A stretch of 64,000 bases of DNA. Origin: Zavarzinia marina. GTDB lineage: Bacteria > Pseudomonadota > Alphaproteobacteria > Zavarziniales > Zavarziniaceae. The translations under genes and the position numbers were made by a program. The notes below the pieces were generated by a model. That model was not told the origin of the DNA. It saw only the letters and a list, made by a program, of their open reading frames with translations, and searched no databases. Shown here piece by piece: positions 8,164 to 15,281 of the stretch. The stretch is taken from contig NZ_JAKGSB010000006.1 in the NCBI RefSeq assembly GCF_021568905.1, positions 62,001 through 126,000 of the forward strand. Reading direction: 5' to 3'. Numbering within the stretch: position 1 is the stretch's first letter; the number at the start of each line of letters is the position of its first letter.

Positions 8164-9402
8164 GTGACCGAGATTTCTTCCATGCCGGAACGCGACAACA
8201 GAATCCACGTCAAGGCGGGCGACATCGTCATGGCCCAGGGCGAGGCGGGCCATTGCGCCTATCTGATCGAGTCCGGCCGGATCGAGATCCTGCTGACCGC
8301 GCCGACCGGCGAGCGGCAGTTCATCGGCACGCGCGGCCCCGGCACGTTGATCGGCGAGATGGCGATCATCGACGAAGGAACGCGCAGCGCGACCATCCGG
8401 GCGATCGAGGACTGCGCGCTCCTCGAAATCTCGCGGGCGGACTTCGCGCGCCGCCTCGATGGCGCCGACCCCATCCTGCAGATGGCCATGCGCACCATCC
8501 TGGCACGCTTTCGCGACCTGATGCAGCGCTCGCGCCTCATGCACGACGTGGCCCACCCGCCACTGCTGACGGTGGAGGACGTGGAGCGCGACCATGCCCA
8601 TCTGCCCGGCGCGGTCGAGGCGATCACCATCGCCAACGAATTCAGGCCCGCCCTCGAAGCGGGCGAGATCACCCTGCACTACCAGCCCATCGTCGACCTG
8701 CGGGATGGCCGGCCGGCCGGCTTCGAAGCCCTGATGCGCTGGCACAGGCCCGGCCGGGGTCCGCTCTCGCCCGACATATTCATCCCGGTGCTCGAGGCCA
8801 GCGGCCAGATCGTCGCCGCCTCGGACTGGGTACTGCGCGAGGCGCTGCGCGCGCTCGGCCGGATCGAGGCGGGCAGCGGCCGGCGCGGTCTCTTCATGAG
8901 CGTGAATTTCTCGGCCCAGGATTTCACCACACCCGATTTTCCCGACCGCCTGCTCGAGGCCATCGGCGCCGCCGGCATCGCGCCGTCGCAGGTCCATCTG
9001 GAAATCACCGAACGCTTGCTGATGGCAAAGCCGGAGGATGCGCAAAAGACCCTGACGCGCTGCCGCCAGGCCGGCATGGGCGTCTCCATCGACGATTTCG
9101 GCACCGGCTATTCGTCCCTCAGCTATCTGCGGGCGTTTCCGATCGACACCTTGAAGATCGACCGTTCCTTCGTCACCGACATGACGGCGAACGACAATTC
9201 CATGGCCCTGATCAGTTCGATCGTCGCCCTTGGCAAGAACATGGGCCTGAAGCTGATCGCCGAGGGGATCGAGACGCGGGACGAGGCCGCCATGCTCCGC
9301 AACATGGGCTGCAACCTCGGCCAGGGCTATTTCTTCGCGAGGCCCATGGCGGAGGAAGCGGTCACCGCCTTCGCGGCCCAGGACCGCACGATCGCGTTCT
9401 GA
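8164..9402 (+). CDS. cNMP-binding domain / EAL phosphodiesterase
   Basis: Predicted cyclic-di-GMP phosphodiesterase of 412 residues with a regulatory cyclic-nucleotide-binding domain. Residues about 12-125 form the cNMP fold, with GEMAIID at 64-70 and RSAT at 74-77 in the phosphate-binding cassette. Residues about 155-405 are an EAL domain. Its catalytic set looks complete: E188 of EAL, N248, E280, D310/D311 of DDFGTGYSS, K331, E367 and Q387, so activity is expected. No GGDEF domain and no membrane segment is present, so it should be soluble. GTG 8164 is taken as the start; ATG 8182 is a reasonable alternative. It is divergent from rnpB. It suggests that cAMP, cGMP or another nucleotide tunes c-di-GMP breakdown. 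Confidence 0.9.
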   Translation: MTEISSMPERDNRIHVKAGDIVMAQGEAGHCAYLIESGRIEILLTAPTGERQFIGTRGPGTLIGEMAIIDEGTRSATIRAIEDCALLEISRADFARRLDGADPILQMAMRTILARFRDLMQRSRLMHDVAHPPLLTVEDVERDHAHLPGAVEAITIANEFRPALEAGEITLHYQPIVDLRDGRPAGFEALMRWHRPGRGPLSPDIFIPVLEASGQIVAASDWVLREALRALGRIEAGSGRRGLFMSVNFSAQDFTTPDFPDRLLEAIGAAGIAPSQVHLEITERLLMAKPEDAQKTLTRCRQAGMGVSIDDFGTGYSSLSYLRAFPIDTLKIDRSFVTDMTANDNSMALISSIVALGKNMGLKLIAEGIETRDEAAMLRNMGCNLGQGYFFARPMAEEAVTAFAAQDRTIAF

Positions 9403-9405
9403 TCG

Positions 9406-9999
9406 TCATTCGAGGGCGCCGGCGCCACCGTCCACCCAAGCGCAGGCCAGCCCCACTTTCGCCGCATCGTCGACGCCGCGTTCATCGAGGTCGCGCCAGG
9501 TGAGGAAATGCAGCGCGTGGTTGACGGTCGCGACGATCGCCGGCCCCGAGCGCGCCAGCGACGACACGAGGTCCGCGCCGACGCCCGCCATGAAGGCCGC
9601 GACTTCGGCCATCGGCGCCCGAAGCGCCGGCACGTCGTCGACGTCCCGGAAGGATACGGTCCACATGCGGCGCGTCACCCCGTAGTAGGCATAGAAGGCC
9701 CCGAGCGCGGCGCGCAGCCGCTCCATTCCGCCGAGGCCGGCCCAGGTCGCCGGGTCGGGCGGCGGATGCAGACCCAGCCAATGCGCCGTGCAGGCCTGGA
9801 ACACGGCCGTCTCGTCCGAGAAATGTCGGTAGACCGTAAGCCGCTGCACCCCTGCCGCCTCGGCGATGGCGCTGATCGTCGTCGCGCGGGGACCGATCGT
9901 CTCGTGCAGGCGCATGGTCGCCTCGACAATGCGCAGGCGCGTCTCCTCCTGCCCGTGCGCGCGCTTCTTCAGCTGGTATGACCGCTTCGTTCCGCTCAT
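9406..9999 (-). CDS. TetR family transcriptional regulator
   Basis: Probable repressor of 197 residues. The N-terminal helix-turn-helix at about residues 20-65 contains ATTISAIAEAAGVQRLTVYRHF, a standard TetR signature split here by only conservative changes; the C-terminal ligand domain is not assignable to a substrate. It is divergent from the MBL-fold/SnoaL/YdhR operon with 99 bases between the start codons. A good sigma-70 promoter for that operon lies in the same gap, so it most likely controls these neighbours and itself. Confidence 0.85.
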   Translation of the reverse strand: MSGTKRSYQLKKRAHGQEETRLRIVEATMRLHETIGPRATTISAIAEAAGVQRLTVYRHFSDETAVFQACTAHWLGLHPPPDPATWAGLGGMERLRAALGAFYAYYGVTRRMWTVSFRDVDDVPALRAPMAEVAAFMAGVGADLVSSLARSGPAIVATVNHALHFLTWRDLDERGVDDAAKVGLACAWVDGGAGALE

Positions 10000-10027
10000 T
10001 CGGTAAACATGCGCGATCAATGAAAAC

Positions 10028-10056
10028 TTGACAAGGGCCCGCCTGCCCCCTAGAAG
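10028..10056 (+). promoter_or_regulatory. Sigma-70-type promoter of the MBL operon
   Basis: TTGACA at 10028-10033 and TAGAAG at 10051-10056 are separated by exactly 17 bases. They lie in the divergent gap between the tetR-like gene and the MBL-fold gene, 43 bases before the latter's start codon. Confidence 0.6.
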
Positions 10057-10098
10057 CAATTTCGATGAACATATCTGATCACTGAAATAAGGCCAATC

Positions 10099-10869
10099 AT
10101 GACGACAATCACCATTCCCACGCAGGGAGCCCCCCAGGCGGTGACCGAAGCCTGGACGGCCCTGCCCGCCTGGCTGCCCGTGCCGGACCTCGGGCTTCTG
10201 TCCGTGAACGCCTTCGTGCTGAGGGGGCGGGAGCCGCTTCTGGTCGACACCGGCCTCCAGGCGCTGGAGGCGGAGTTTCTCGCCGCCCTCGCCCAGGTGG
10301 TCGCACCCGAGGATTTGCGCTGGATCTGGCTGAGCCATGCCGACGCCGACCACATCGGCAACCTGCGGCCGGTGCTGGAACGGGCGCCCAGGGCACGCGT
10401 GGTCACCAATTTCCTCGGTGCAGGCAAGATGGGGATGATGGGCGGTTTCGATCTCTCGCGCGTTCATATCCTCGCCGAAGACGAGGTGTTGGAGGTCGGC
10501 GGGCGCATCCTGCGGCCGCAACGTCCGCCCTATTGCGACGCGCCCGAGTCCCTCGGCTTCCATGACGCGACCGACGGCGTCCTCTTCGCGGTGGATTGTT
10601 TCGGTGCCCTTCTCCCCACGCCCGTCGCGGACGCAGAGGCCATCCCCGAGGCCCGCCTGCGGGCGGGGATCGAGGCCTGGTCGGCGATCGACGTGCCCTG
10701 GCTCACGCGGCTGGACCGGGCATGGCTGCGCCGCGCCCTTGCCGATCTCGAACGTCTGACGCCAGCCCATGTCCTGTCCGGGCATCTGCCGCCCAGCCGC
10801 GACCTCGCGCGCCTGGCCCGCATCGTGACCGAAATCGCCCCCGTCGGCGACACGCGCCGTGTCGCCTGA
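10099..10869 (+). CDS. MBL-fold metalloprotein with HxDxDH motif
   Basis: Metallo-beta-lactamase-fold protein of 256 residues, function not assigned. The metal-site motif reads H80-A-D82-A-D84-H85 within LSHADADHIGN. The usual second His of HxHxDH is therefore Asp, as in some flavodiiron-related and oxygen-binding diiron proteins, where that position is acidic. Other likely ligands are D169 in AVDCFGA and the His of SGHLPPS near the C-terminus. There is no flavodoxin or rubredoxin domain. It is the first gene of a rightward operon with a SnoaL-like and a YdhR-like protein, and is divergent from a TetR regulator. A redox or detoxification role is an inference from this setting. Confidence 0.82.
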   Translation: MTTITIPTQGAPQAVTEAWTALPAWLPVPDLGLLSVNAFVLRGREPLLVDTGLQALEAEFLAALAQVVAPEDLRWIWLSHADADHIGNLRPVLERAPRARVVTNFLGAGKMGMMGGFDLSRVHILAEDEVLEVGGRILRPQRPPYCDAPESLGFHDATDGVLFAVDCFGALLPTPVADAEAIPEARLRAGIEAWSAIDVPWLTRLDRAWLRRALADLERLTPAHVLSGHLPPSRDLARLARIVTEIAPVGDTRRVA

Positions 10870-10887
10870 AACCCAGAGGAGAGAATC

Positions 10888-11331
10888 GTGACCACCAACG
10901 AAATCGAACGCAACAAGGCGACCGTCGCCCGCTTCCTGGCCGGTACCCATTCGGCCGATATCGAAGCGGTGTCGGTCATCGACGAAACCGTGGTGCCGCA
11001 TATTCGCTGCCACGGCTTCCCCGGCTTCCCGGGCGGAGAATTCGCCGACCGCGACAGCTACAAGGCCTTCTTCCGCGTGTTCCGCCAGTCGTTCAGCGAC
11101 ATGGACTTCACGACGTTGCATACGGTCGCGGCGGGCGACTACGTCTCCGCCCATTGGTCGATCGAGGCGACCCACAGCGGAAGCTTCCAGGGTATCGCGC
11201 CGGACGGCCGCCGGGTCGTCTTTGACGGCGTCGCGCTCTACCGGCTGGAGGACGGCCGCATTGCCGAAACCTGGCTGCGCATCAACGAGCCGATGCTGAT
11301 CGCACAGCTCGGCGTATCGGCGGCGGCCTGA
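10888..11331 (+). CDS. SnoaL-like ester cyclase family protein
   Basis: Small alpha+beta-barrel protein of 147 residues. The pattern of RNKATVARFL at the start, GRRVVFDGVALYRLEDGRIAE in the last third and the terminal INEP stretch fits the SnoaL-like polyketide cyclase/NTF2-like superfamily. Members include ester cyclases and many proteins of unknown activity. GTG 10888 is preceded by GAGGAGAG. It sits 18 bases after the MBL-fold gene and 28 before the YdhR-like gene, so all three are probably one transcript controlled by the TetR regulator. Confidence 0.8.
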   Translation: MTTNEIERNKATVARFLAGTHSADIEAVSVIDETVVPHIRCHGFPGFPGGEFADRDSYKAFFRVFRQSFSDMDFTTLHTVAAGDYVSAHWSIEATHSGSFQGIAPDGRRVVFDGVALYRLEDGRIAETWLRINEPMLIAQLGVSAAA

Positions 11332-11359
11332 CGACGCCCCGGTCCTGAAGGAGACGACG

Positions 11360-11692
11360 ATGCGGAACAACCCGGCCCTGCTCACCGTCACCTACCAGGT
11401 GGCGGGGGCGCCCCACGCCTTCCTCGACAGGGCAGGCGAAGAGGCCGGCCGGATTGCCTCGGTGCCTGGCCTCGTCTGGAAGATCTGGGCCTTCGAGCAC
11501 GAGACCGGCCTCGGCAGCAGCTGCTATCTCTTCGCCGACCGGGCGAGCGCGCGCCGCTTCGCCGATGGCCCGGCCTTGGCCGCCCTTCGCGCGCATCCTC
11601 TGATCACTCATGTCGGCTGTCGCCTCGGGGTGGTCCAGATCGCCCTGTCCGCGATCACCCGCGCCGGGCCCGTCATCAGCCTCGCGCACTGA
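11360..11692 (+). CDS. YdhR-like putative monooxygenase
   Basis: Compact ferredoxin-like protein of 110 residues related to the YdhR family (dimeric alpha/beta barrels annotated as putative mono-oxygenases). The support is the central PGLVWKIWAFEHETGLGSS stretch followed by YLFADRASARRFADGPA, which is the family hallmark. AAGGAG precedes ATG 11360. Last gene of the TetR-linked operon. Its 3' end overlaps the convergent amidase gene by 17 bases. Biochemical activity of the family is unsettled. Confidence 0.78.
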   Translation: MRNNPALLTVTYQVAGAPHAFLDRAGEEAGRIASVPGLVWKIWAFEHETGLGSSCYLFADRASARRFADGPALAALRAHPLITHVGCRLGVVQIALSAITRAGPVISLAH

Positions 11693-12383
11693 AGCCCGTC
11701 TCGCGCAGACGGCGCGACAGGAAGGCGAGGCGCCCTCGCGTCTCGTCATCCGCCCGGCCATCCACCCGCGCGGGACGCCAGTGGCGCTGGAAGGCGGCCA
11801 ACACATCCGCCAGCGTCGCCCCCTCGAAACCATAGCCGAAGGCGGCGAGATCCTCGGCGAGGCCGGCCGGATCGGCCGGCGCCGGATCGGTGCCGGCCTC
11901 CCAGAAGCCCACGCCCTCGCCCGCCAGCCACCGCCAGTCGAACAATTCGCCCGGATCGGTCTTGCGGGCCGGCGCCGAATCCGAATGACCGATGACATCG
12001 AAGGGGGCGATGGCGTGGCGCGCCAGGATGTCCCGTCCCAGCGCCGCGAGGCTGCTCATCTGCGCTGCCGGGAACGGGCGATAGCCCCACTCGTGGCCGG
12101 GGTTCACCAATTCGATGCCGATCGAGCGGGCGTTGACGTCGCCGAGCCCGCGCCACGATCCGGCGCCGGCATGCCAGGCCCGATCCGCCTCCGCCACCAG
12201 GCGGAAGACGGTGCCGTCCTCCTCGATCAGATAATGGCTGGAGACCTTGGCGGCGGCATCGCGCAGCCGCGCCAGGGCGGCGGCACCGCTGGTCATGCCG
12301 GTGTAGTGGATCATCAGGATCGAGACGGGCATGCCGTCCCGGCCGTCGAAATTGGGTGAAGGCCTTTCGATCACGTCGATCAT
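11676..12383 (-). CDS. N-acetylmuramoyl-L-alanine amidase, AmpD/AmiD type
   Basis: Zinc amidase that cleaves the bond between MurNAc and the stem peptide in peptidoglycan or anhydro-muropeptides. The 235-residue protein has a PGRP-like amidase_2 domain at about residues 10-160. Likely zinc ligands are the His in LMIHYTG, the His in VIGHSD and the Asp of RKTDPG. A peptidoglycan-binding-type helical domain occupies about 180-230. No signal peptide is visible, so a cytoplasmic recycling role is more likely than an outer-membrane one. Its ATG overlaps the stop codon of the upstream EamA gene by 4 bases. Recognition of AmpD versus AmiD function is not possible here. Confidence 0.88.
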   Translation of the reverse strand: MIDVIERPSPNFDGRDGMPVSILMIHYTGMTSGAAALARLRDAAAKVSSHYLIEEDGTVFRLVAEADRAWHAGAGSWRGLGDVNARSIGIELVNPGHEWGYRPFPAAQMSSLAALGRDILARHAIAPFDVIGHSDSAPARKTDPGELFDWRWLAGEGVGFWEAGTDPAPADPAGLAEDLAAFGYGFEGATLADVLAAFQRHWRPARVDGRADDETRGRLAFLSRRLRETGFSARG

Positions 12384-13252
12384 GGCGCCGTCCCCGCGAT
12401 CTTCCTCTCGCGCAGCATGATGATGGCGACGCCGGTCAGGGTCATCGCGCTGCCGACGATCATGCGCGGCGTCAGCGCGTCCCCCAGCAAGGTGACGCCG
12501 AACATGATGCCGAGCACGGGCGCCAGCAGCATCATGGGCGCCGTCAGGGTGACGGGATAGCGCTGGAGCAGGCGGTAGTTGGCGGCATGGGCGACCAGGG
12601 AGGAGCCGAGCGCGGTATAGAGCACCGCCGCCCAGCCGATCGCCGACGCCTCCGCCATCGCGGCCCCCTGTTCCGCTTCGAAGAGAAAGGACAGCAGCAG
12701 CATGGACGGCCCGGTGACCAGGCCCATCCAGGCCTGGAGGGCGAAGACCCCGACCCCGCGCAGCCGGCGCATGATGATCATCGCGACCGCCATCGAGAAG
12801 GCGGCGGAGACGCAGAGGAACAGCCCGTCGAGATAGTTGAAGACGTGAGGATCGAAGCCGATCACCGCGACGCCGGCGAAGGAGAGCACGATGCCGGCGA
12901 TGCGCCGCCAGCGAATCGTCTCCTTGAGGACGGCGACGCCGAGGATGGTGACGAAGGGAATATTGAGCTGGATCGCCACCGCGGCCGAGGAAATGTCCCC
13001 CACCCGGTCGATGCCGATGAAGAGAAGGCCGAAATGCATCAGCCCGGCGGTCACCGCGACCCAGAGCACGGGGCGCCACTGATCGCGCGGCACGCGCGGG
13101 ATCAACGGCGCCAGCAGGACCGCGATCAGGGAGAAGCGAAGGCCGGTGAGCAGCATGGGCGGCAATTCGTTCACGCCGAGCTTGGCCGCGACGAAATTGA
13201 AGCCCCAGACCACGTTCACCACCAGCACGAGGAAGATGTCGATGGGCGCCAT
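12380..13252 (-). CDS. EamA/DMT family transporter
   Basis: Ten-helix drug/metabolite transporter of 290 residues made of two EamA repeats, each about 140 residues. The first opens with the VVWGFNFVAAKLG motif and the second contains the ALGSSLVAHAANYRLLQRYPV stretch in two halves. The hydrophobic pattern is regular through the whole length. ATG 13252 is preceded by GAGGGGG. It is translationally coupled (ATGA) to the peptidoglycan amidase downstream. Export of an amino acid or metabolite is typical of the family, but the substrate cannot be read from sequence. Confidence 0.88.
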   Translation of the reverse strand: MAPIDIFLVLVVNVVWGFNFVAAKLGVNELPPMLLTGLRFSLIAVLLAPLIPRVPRDQWRPVLWVAVTAGLMHFGLLFIGIDRVGDISSAAVAIQLNIPFVTILGVAVLKETIRWRRIAGIVLSFAGVAVIGFDPHVFNYLDGLFLCVSAAFSMAVAMIIMRRLRGVGVFALQAWMGLVTGPSMLLLSFLFEAEQGAAMAEASAIGWAAVLYTALGSSLVAHAANYRLLQRYPVTLTAPMMLLAPVLGIMFGVTLLGDALTPRMIVGSAMTLTGVAIIMLRERKIAGTAP

Positions 13253-13392
13253 GCCCCCTCGATAGCAGCGCGCCGACGGCGCCACCATTGCGCCTCTTGC
13301 ATGGCCGTCGTCATCGGACCGGCAATGGCGGCTTGACCCGGCACGCTGCGGCGCGTCAAAGATGGTGCGGAGCAACGTCGCTGGAGAGCCCC

Positions 13393-14106
13393 ATGACCAG
13401 GACTTGTCTTGTGCTGCGCCATCTCGCCTTCGAGGATCTGGGCCTGATCGAGGGCGTGCTCCTCGAGCGCGGCTTCGCGATCCGCACGCAGGAGGTCGGC
13501 GTCGACGACATCGCCGCCCTCGATCCCGCGGCCGACGATCTGGTGATCGTGCTGGGCGGCCCCCTCGCCGCCTATGAGGACGATCTCTACCCCTATCTGC
13601 GCGACGAGATCGCCTTTCTCTCCGCCCGGCTGGAAGCCGATGGGGCGATCCTCGGCATCTGCCTCGGCGCCCAGCTCCTCGCCGCCGCCGCCGGCGCCGC
13701 CGTCTATCCGGGAGCGGAGAAGGAAATCGGCTGGGCGCCGGTCACCCTGACCGCCGCCGGCCACGCCTCGCCCATCGCCGCCATCGACGGCCACGACGTG
13801 CTGCATTGGCACGGCGATACCTTCGACCTGCCGGACGGCGCCGTGCGCCTCGCCTCCACCGGGACCACGCTCAATCAGGCCTTCGGCATCGGCGACCGGG
13901 TGCTCGGCCTGCAATTCCACATCGAGGTGCTGCCCGAACGTTTCGAGACCTGGCTGATCGGCCACCGCGCCGAACTGGGCACCCTGCGCAGCCCGTCGAT
14001 CGCCGGCCTTCGCGCCGATGCCGCGCGCGTCGGCGCGCGGACGGCGGCGGCCGGCCGCAGGGTGGTCACGGATGCCCTGACCCGGGCCGGGCTCGCCGCG
14101 CCTTAG
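13393..14106 (+). CDS. Class I glutamine amidotransferase (GuaA-like domain)
   Basis: Stand-alone class I glutamine amidotransferase of 237 residues. The nucleophile C90 sits in GICLGAQL, and the catalytic His-Glu pair is in LQFHIEV at about 171-177, so the triad is intact. GGP at 55-57 marks the oxyanion region. No synthetase domain follows, so it is like the free-standing proteins annotated as GMP synthase-like amidotransferases. These may act on small molecules or as gamma-glutamyl hydrolases. GAGAGCCCC precedes ATG 13393. It is followed by isocitrate dehydrogenase after 116 bases; no functional link is evident. Confidence 0.85.
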   Translation: MTRTCLVLRHLAFEDLGLIEGVLLERGFAIRTQEVGVDDIAALDPAADDLVIVLGGPLAAYEDDLYPYLRDEIAFLSARLEADGAILGICLGAQLLAAAAGAAVYPGAEKEIGWAPVTLTAAGHASPIAAIDGHDVLHWHGDTFDLPDGAVRLASTGTTLNQAFGIGDRVLGLQFHIEVLPERFETWLIGHRAELGTLRSPSIAGLRADAARVGARTAAAGRRVVTDALTRAGLAAP

Positions 14107-14222
14107 TCTTTCGCAGGGCTGGACAAGCCCTCCCCGAGGGCATAGGCCAGCCGCCAGTCGCCGACTTCCATCCCGGGCGCGGCGCCCGGACATTCCCCCG
14201 AAGGCCGAGGAGTAGCGCAGTC

Positions 14223-15251
14223 ATGGCATCTGTCCCGACGGTTCCCGCAACGTTGATCCCCGGGGACGGCATCGGCCCCGAAATCGTCGATTCCGTCACC
14301 ACCGTCCTGGATGCGCTGGGCGCGCCCTTCGACTGGGACCGCCAGGCCGCCGGCATGGCCGGCATCGACGCCGCCGGCGATCCCCTGCCCCAGGCGACCC
14401 TGGACAGTATCGCGCGCACCGGCCTTGCCCTGAAGGGGCCGCTGACCACGCCGTCGGGCGGCGGCTATCGTTCCGTCAATGTGCGCCTGCGCGAAGCGTT
14501 CAAGCTCTACGCCAACGTCCGCCCCGCCCGCACCATCGTGCCCGGCGGGCGCTACGAGGACATCGACCTGGTGCTGATGCGCGAGAACCTCGAAGGTTAC
14601 TACGTCGCGCACGAGCACTTCATCGGGCTCGCCGGCGATCCCCATGCCGTCGCCATCAGCCAGGGCGTCACCACCCGCGAGGGCTGCCGCCGCATCATCC
14701 GCTATGCCTTCGAATACGCCGTGAAGCACGGCCGCAAGAAGGTGACCCTGGTTCACAAGGCCAATATCCTGAAGGCCATCACCGGCCTCTTCCTCGAGGA
14801 AGGGCGCGAGATCGCCAAGGATTACGCGGGCAAGGTGGCGGTGGACGAGCGGATCGTCGATGCCTGCGCCATGCAGCTCGTCATGAACCCCTGGCAGTTC
14901 GACGTGATCGTGACCACCAATCTGTTCGGCGACATCCTGTCGGACCAGATCGCCGGCCTGGTCGGCGGCCTGGGCATGGCGCCCGGCGCCAATATCGGCG
15001 AGGACGCGGCGATCTTCGAGGCGGTCCACGGCTCGGCGCCGGACATCGCGGGCAAGGGCATCGCCAACCCCCTCGCCCTGATGCTCGCCGCCGGCCTGAT
15101 GCTGGATCACATCGGCCGTCAGGACCTGTCGTCGCGCCTGAAGACCGCGATCGACCAGACCCTGAACGTCGACCAGATCCGCACCGGCGACCTGGGCGGC
15201 AAGGCCAGCACTAGGGAACTGACCGAAGCCCTGGTCAAGCGGATCGGCTGA
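14223..15251 (+). CDS. NAD-dependent isocitrate dehydrogenase
   Basis: Decarboxylating dehydrogenase of the isocitrate/isopropylmalate family, 342 residues, probably isocitrate to 2-oxoglutarate in the TCA cycle. The substrate loop SVNVRLRE has the Ser and Asn that mark isocitrate dehydrogenases instead of the Leu-rich loop of isopropylmalate dehydrogenase. LYANVRP and [10 protein letters not shown] follow as expected. The coenzyme region reads [11 protein letters not shown]. The Asp-Ile pair at this place indicates NAD preference, whereas NADP enzymes carry Lys-Tyr. GAGGAG precedes ATG 14223. Homoisocitrate or another malate-type substrate is less likely but not excluded. Confidence 0.88.
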   Translation: MASVPTVPATLIPGDGIGPEIVDSVTTVLDALGAPFDWDRQAAGMAGIDAAGDPLPQATLDSIARTGLALKGPLTTPSGGGYRSVNVRLREAFKLYANVRPARTIVPGGRYEDIDLVLMRENLEGYYVAHEHFIGLAGDPHAVAISQGVTTREGCRRIIRYAFEYAVKHGRKKVTLVHKANILKAITGLFLEEGREIAKDYAGKVAVDERIVDACAMQLVMNPWQFDVIVTTNLFGDILSDQIAGLVGGLGMAPGANIGEDAAIFEAVHGSAPDIAGKGIANPLALMLAAGLMLDHIGRQDLSSRLKTAIDQTLNVDQIRTGDLGGKASTRELTEALVKRIG

Positions 15252-15281
15252 GGTCACACGGGAGGGGCGGTACCTCGCCCC

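Noticed and set aside
13806-14222. In-frame upstream extension of isocitrate dehydrogenase
   Set aside because: It overlaps the glutamine amidotransferase in another frame, and the dehydrogenase begins normally at ATG 14223 after GAGGAG.
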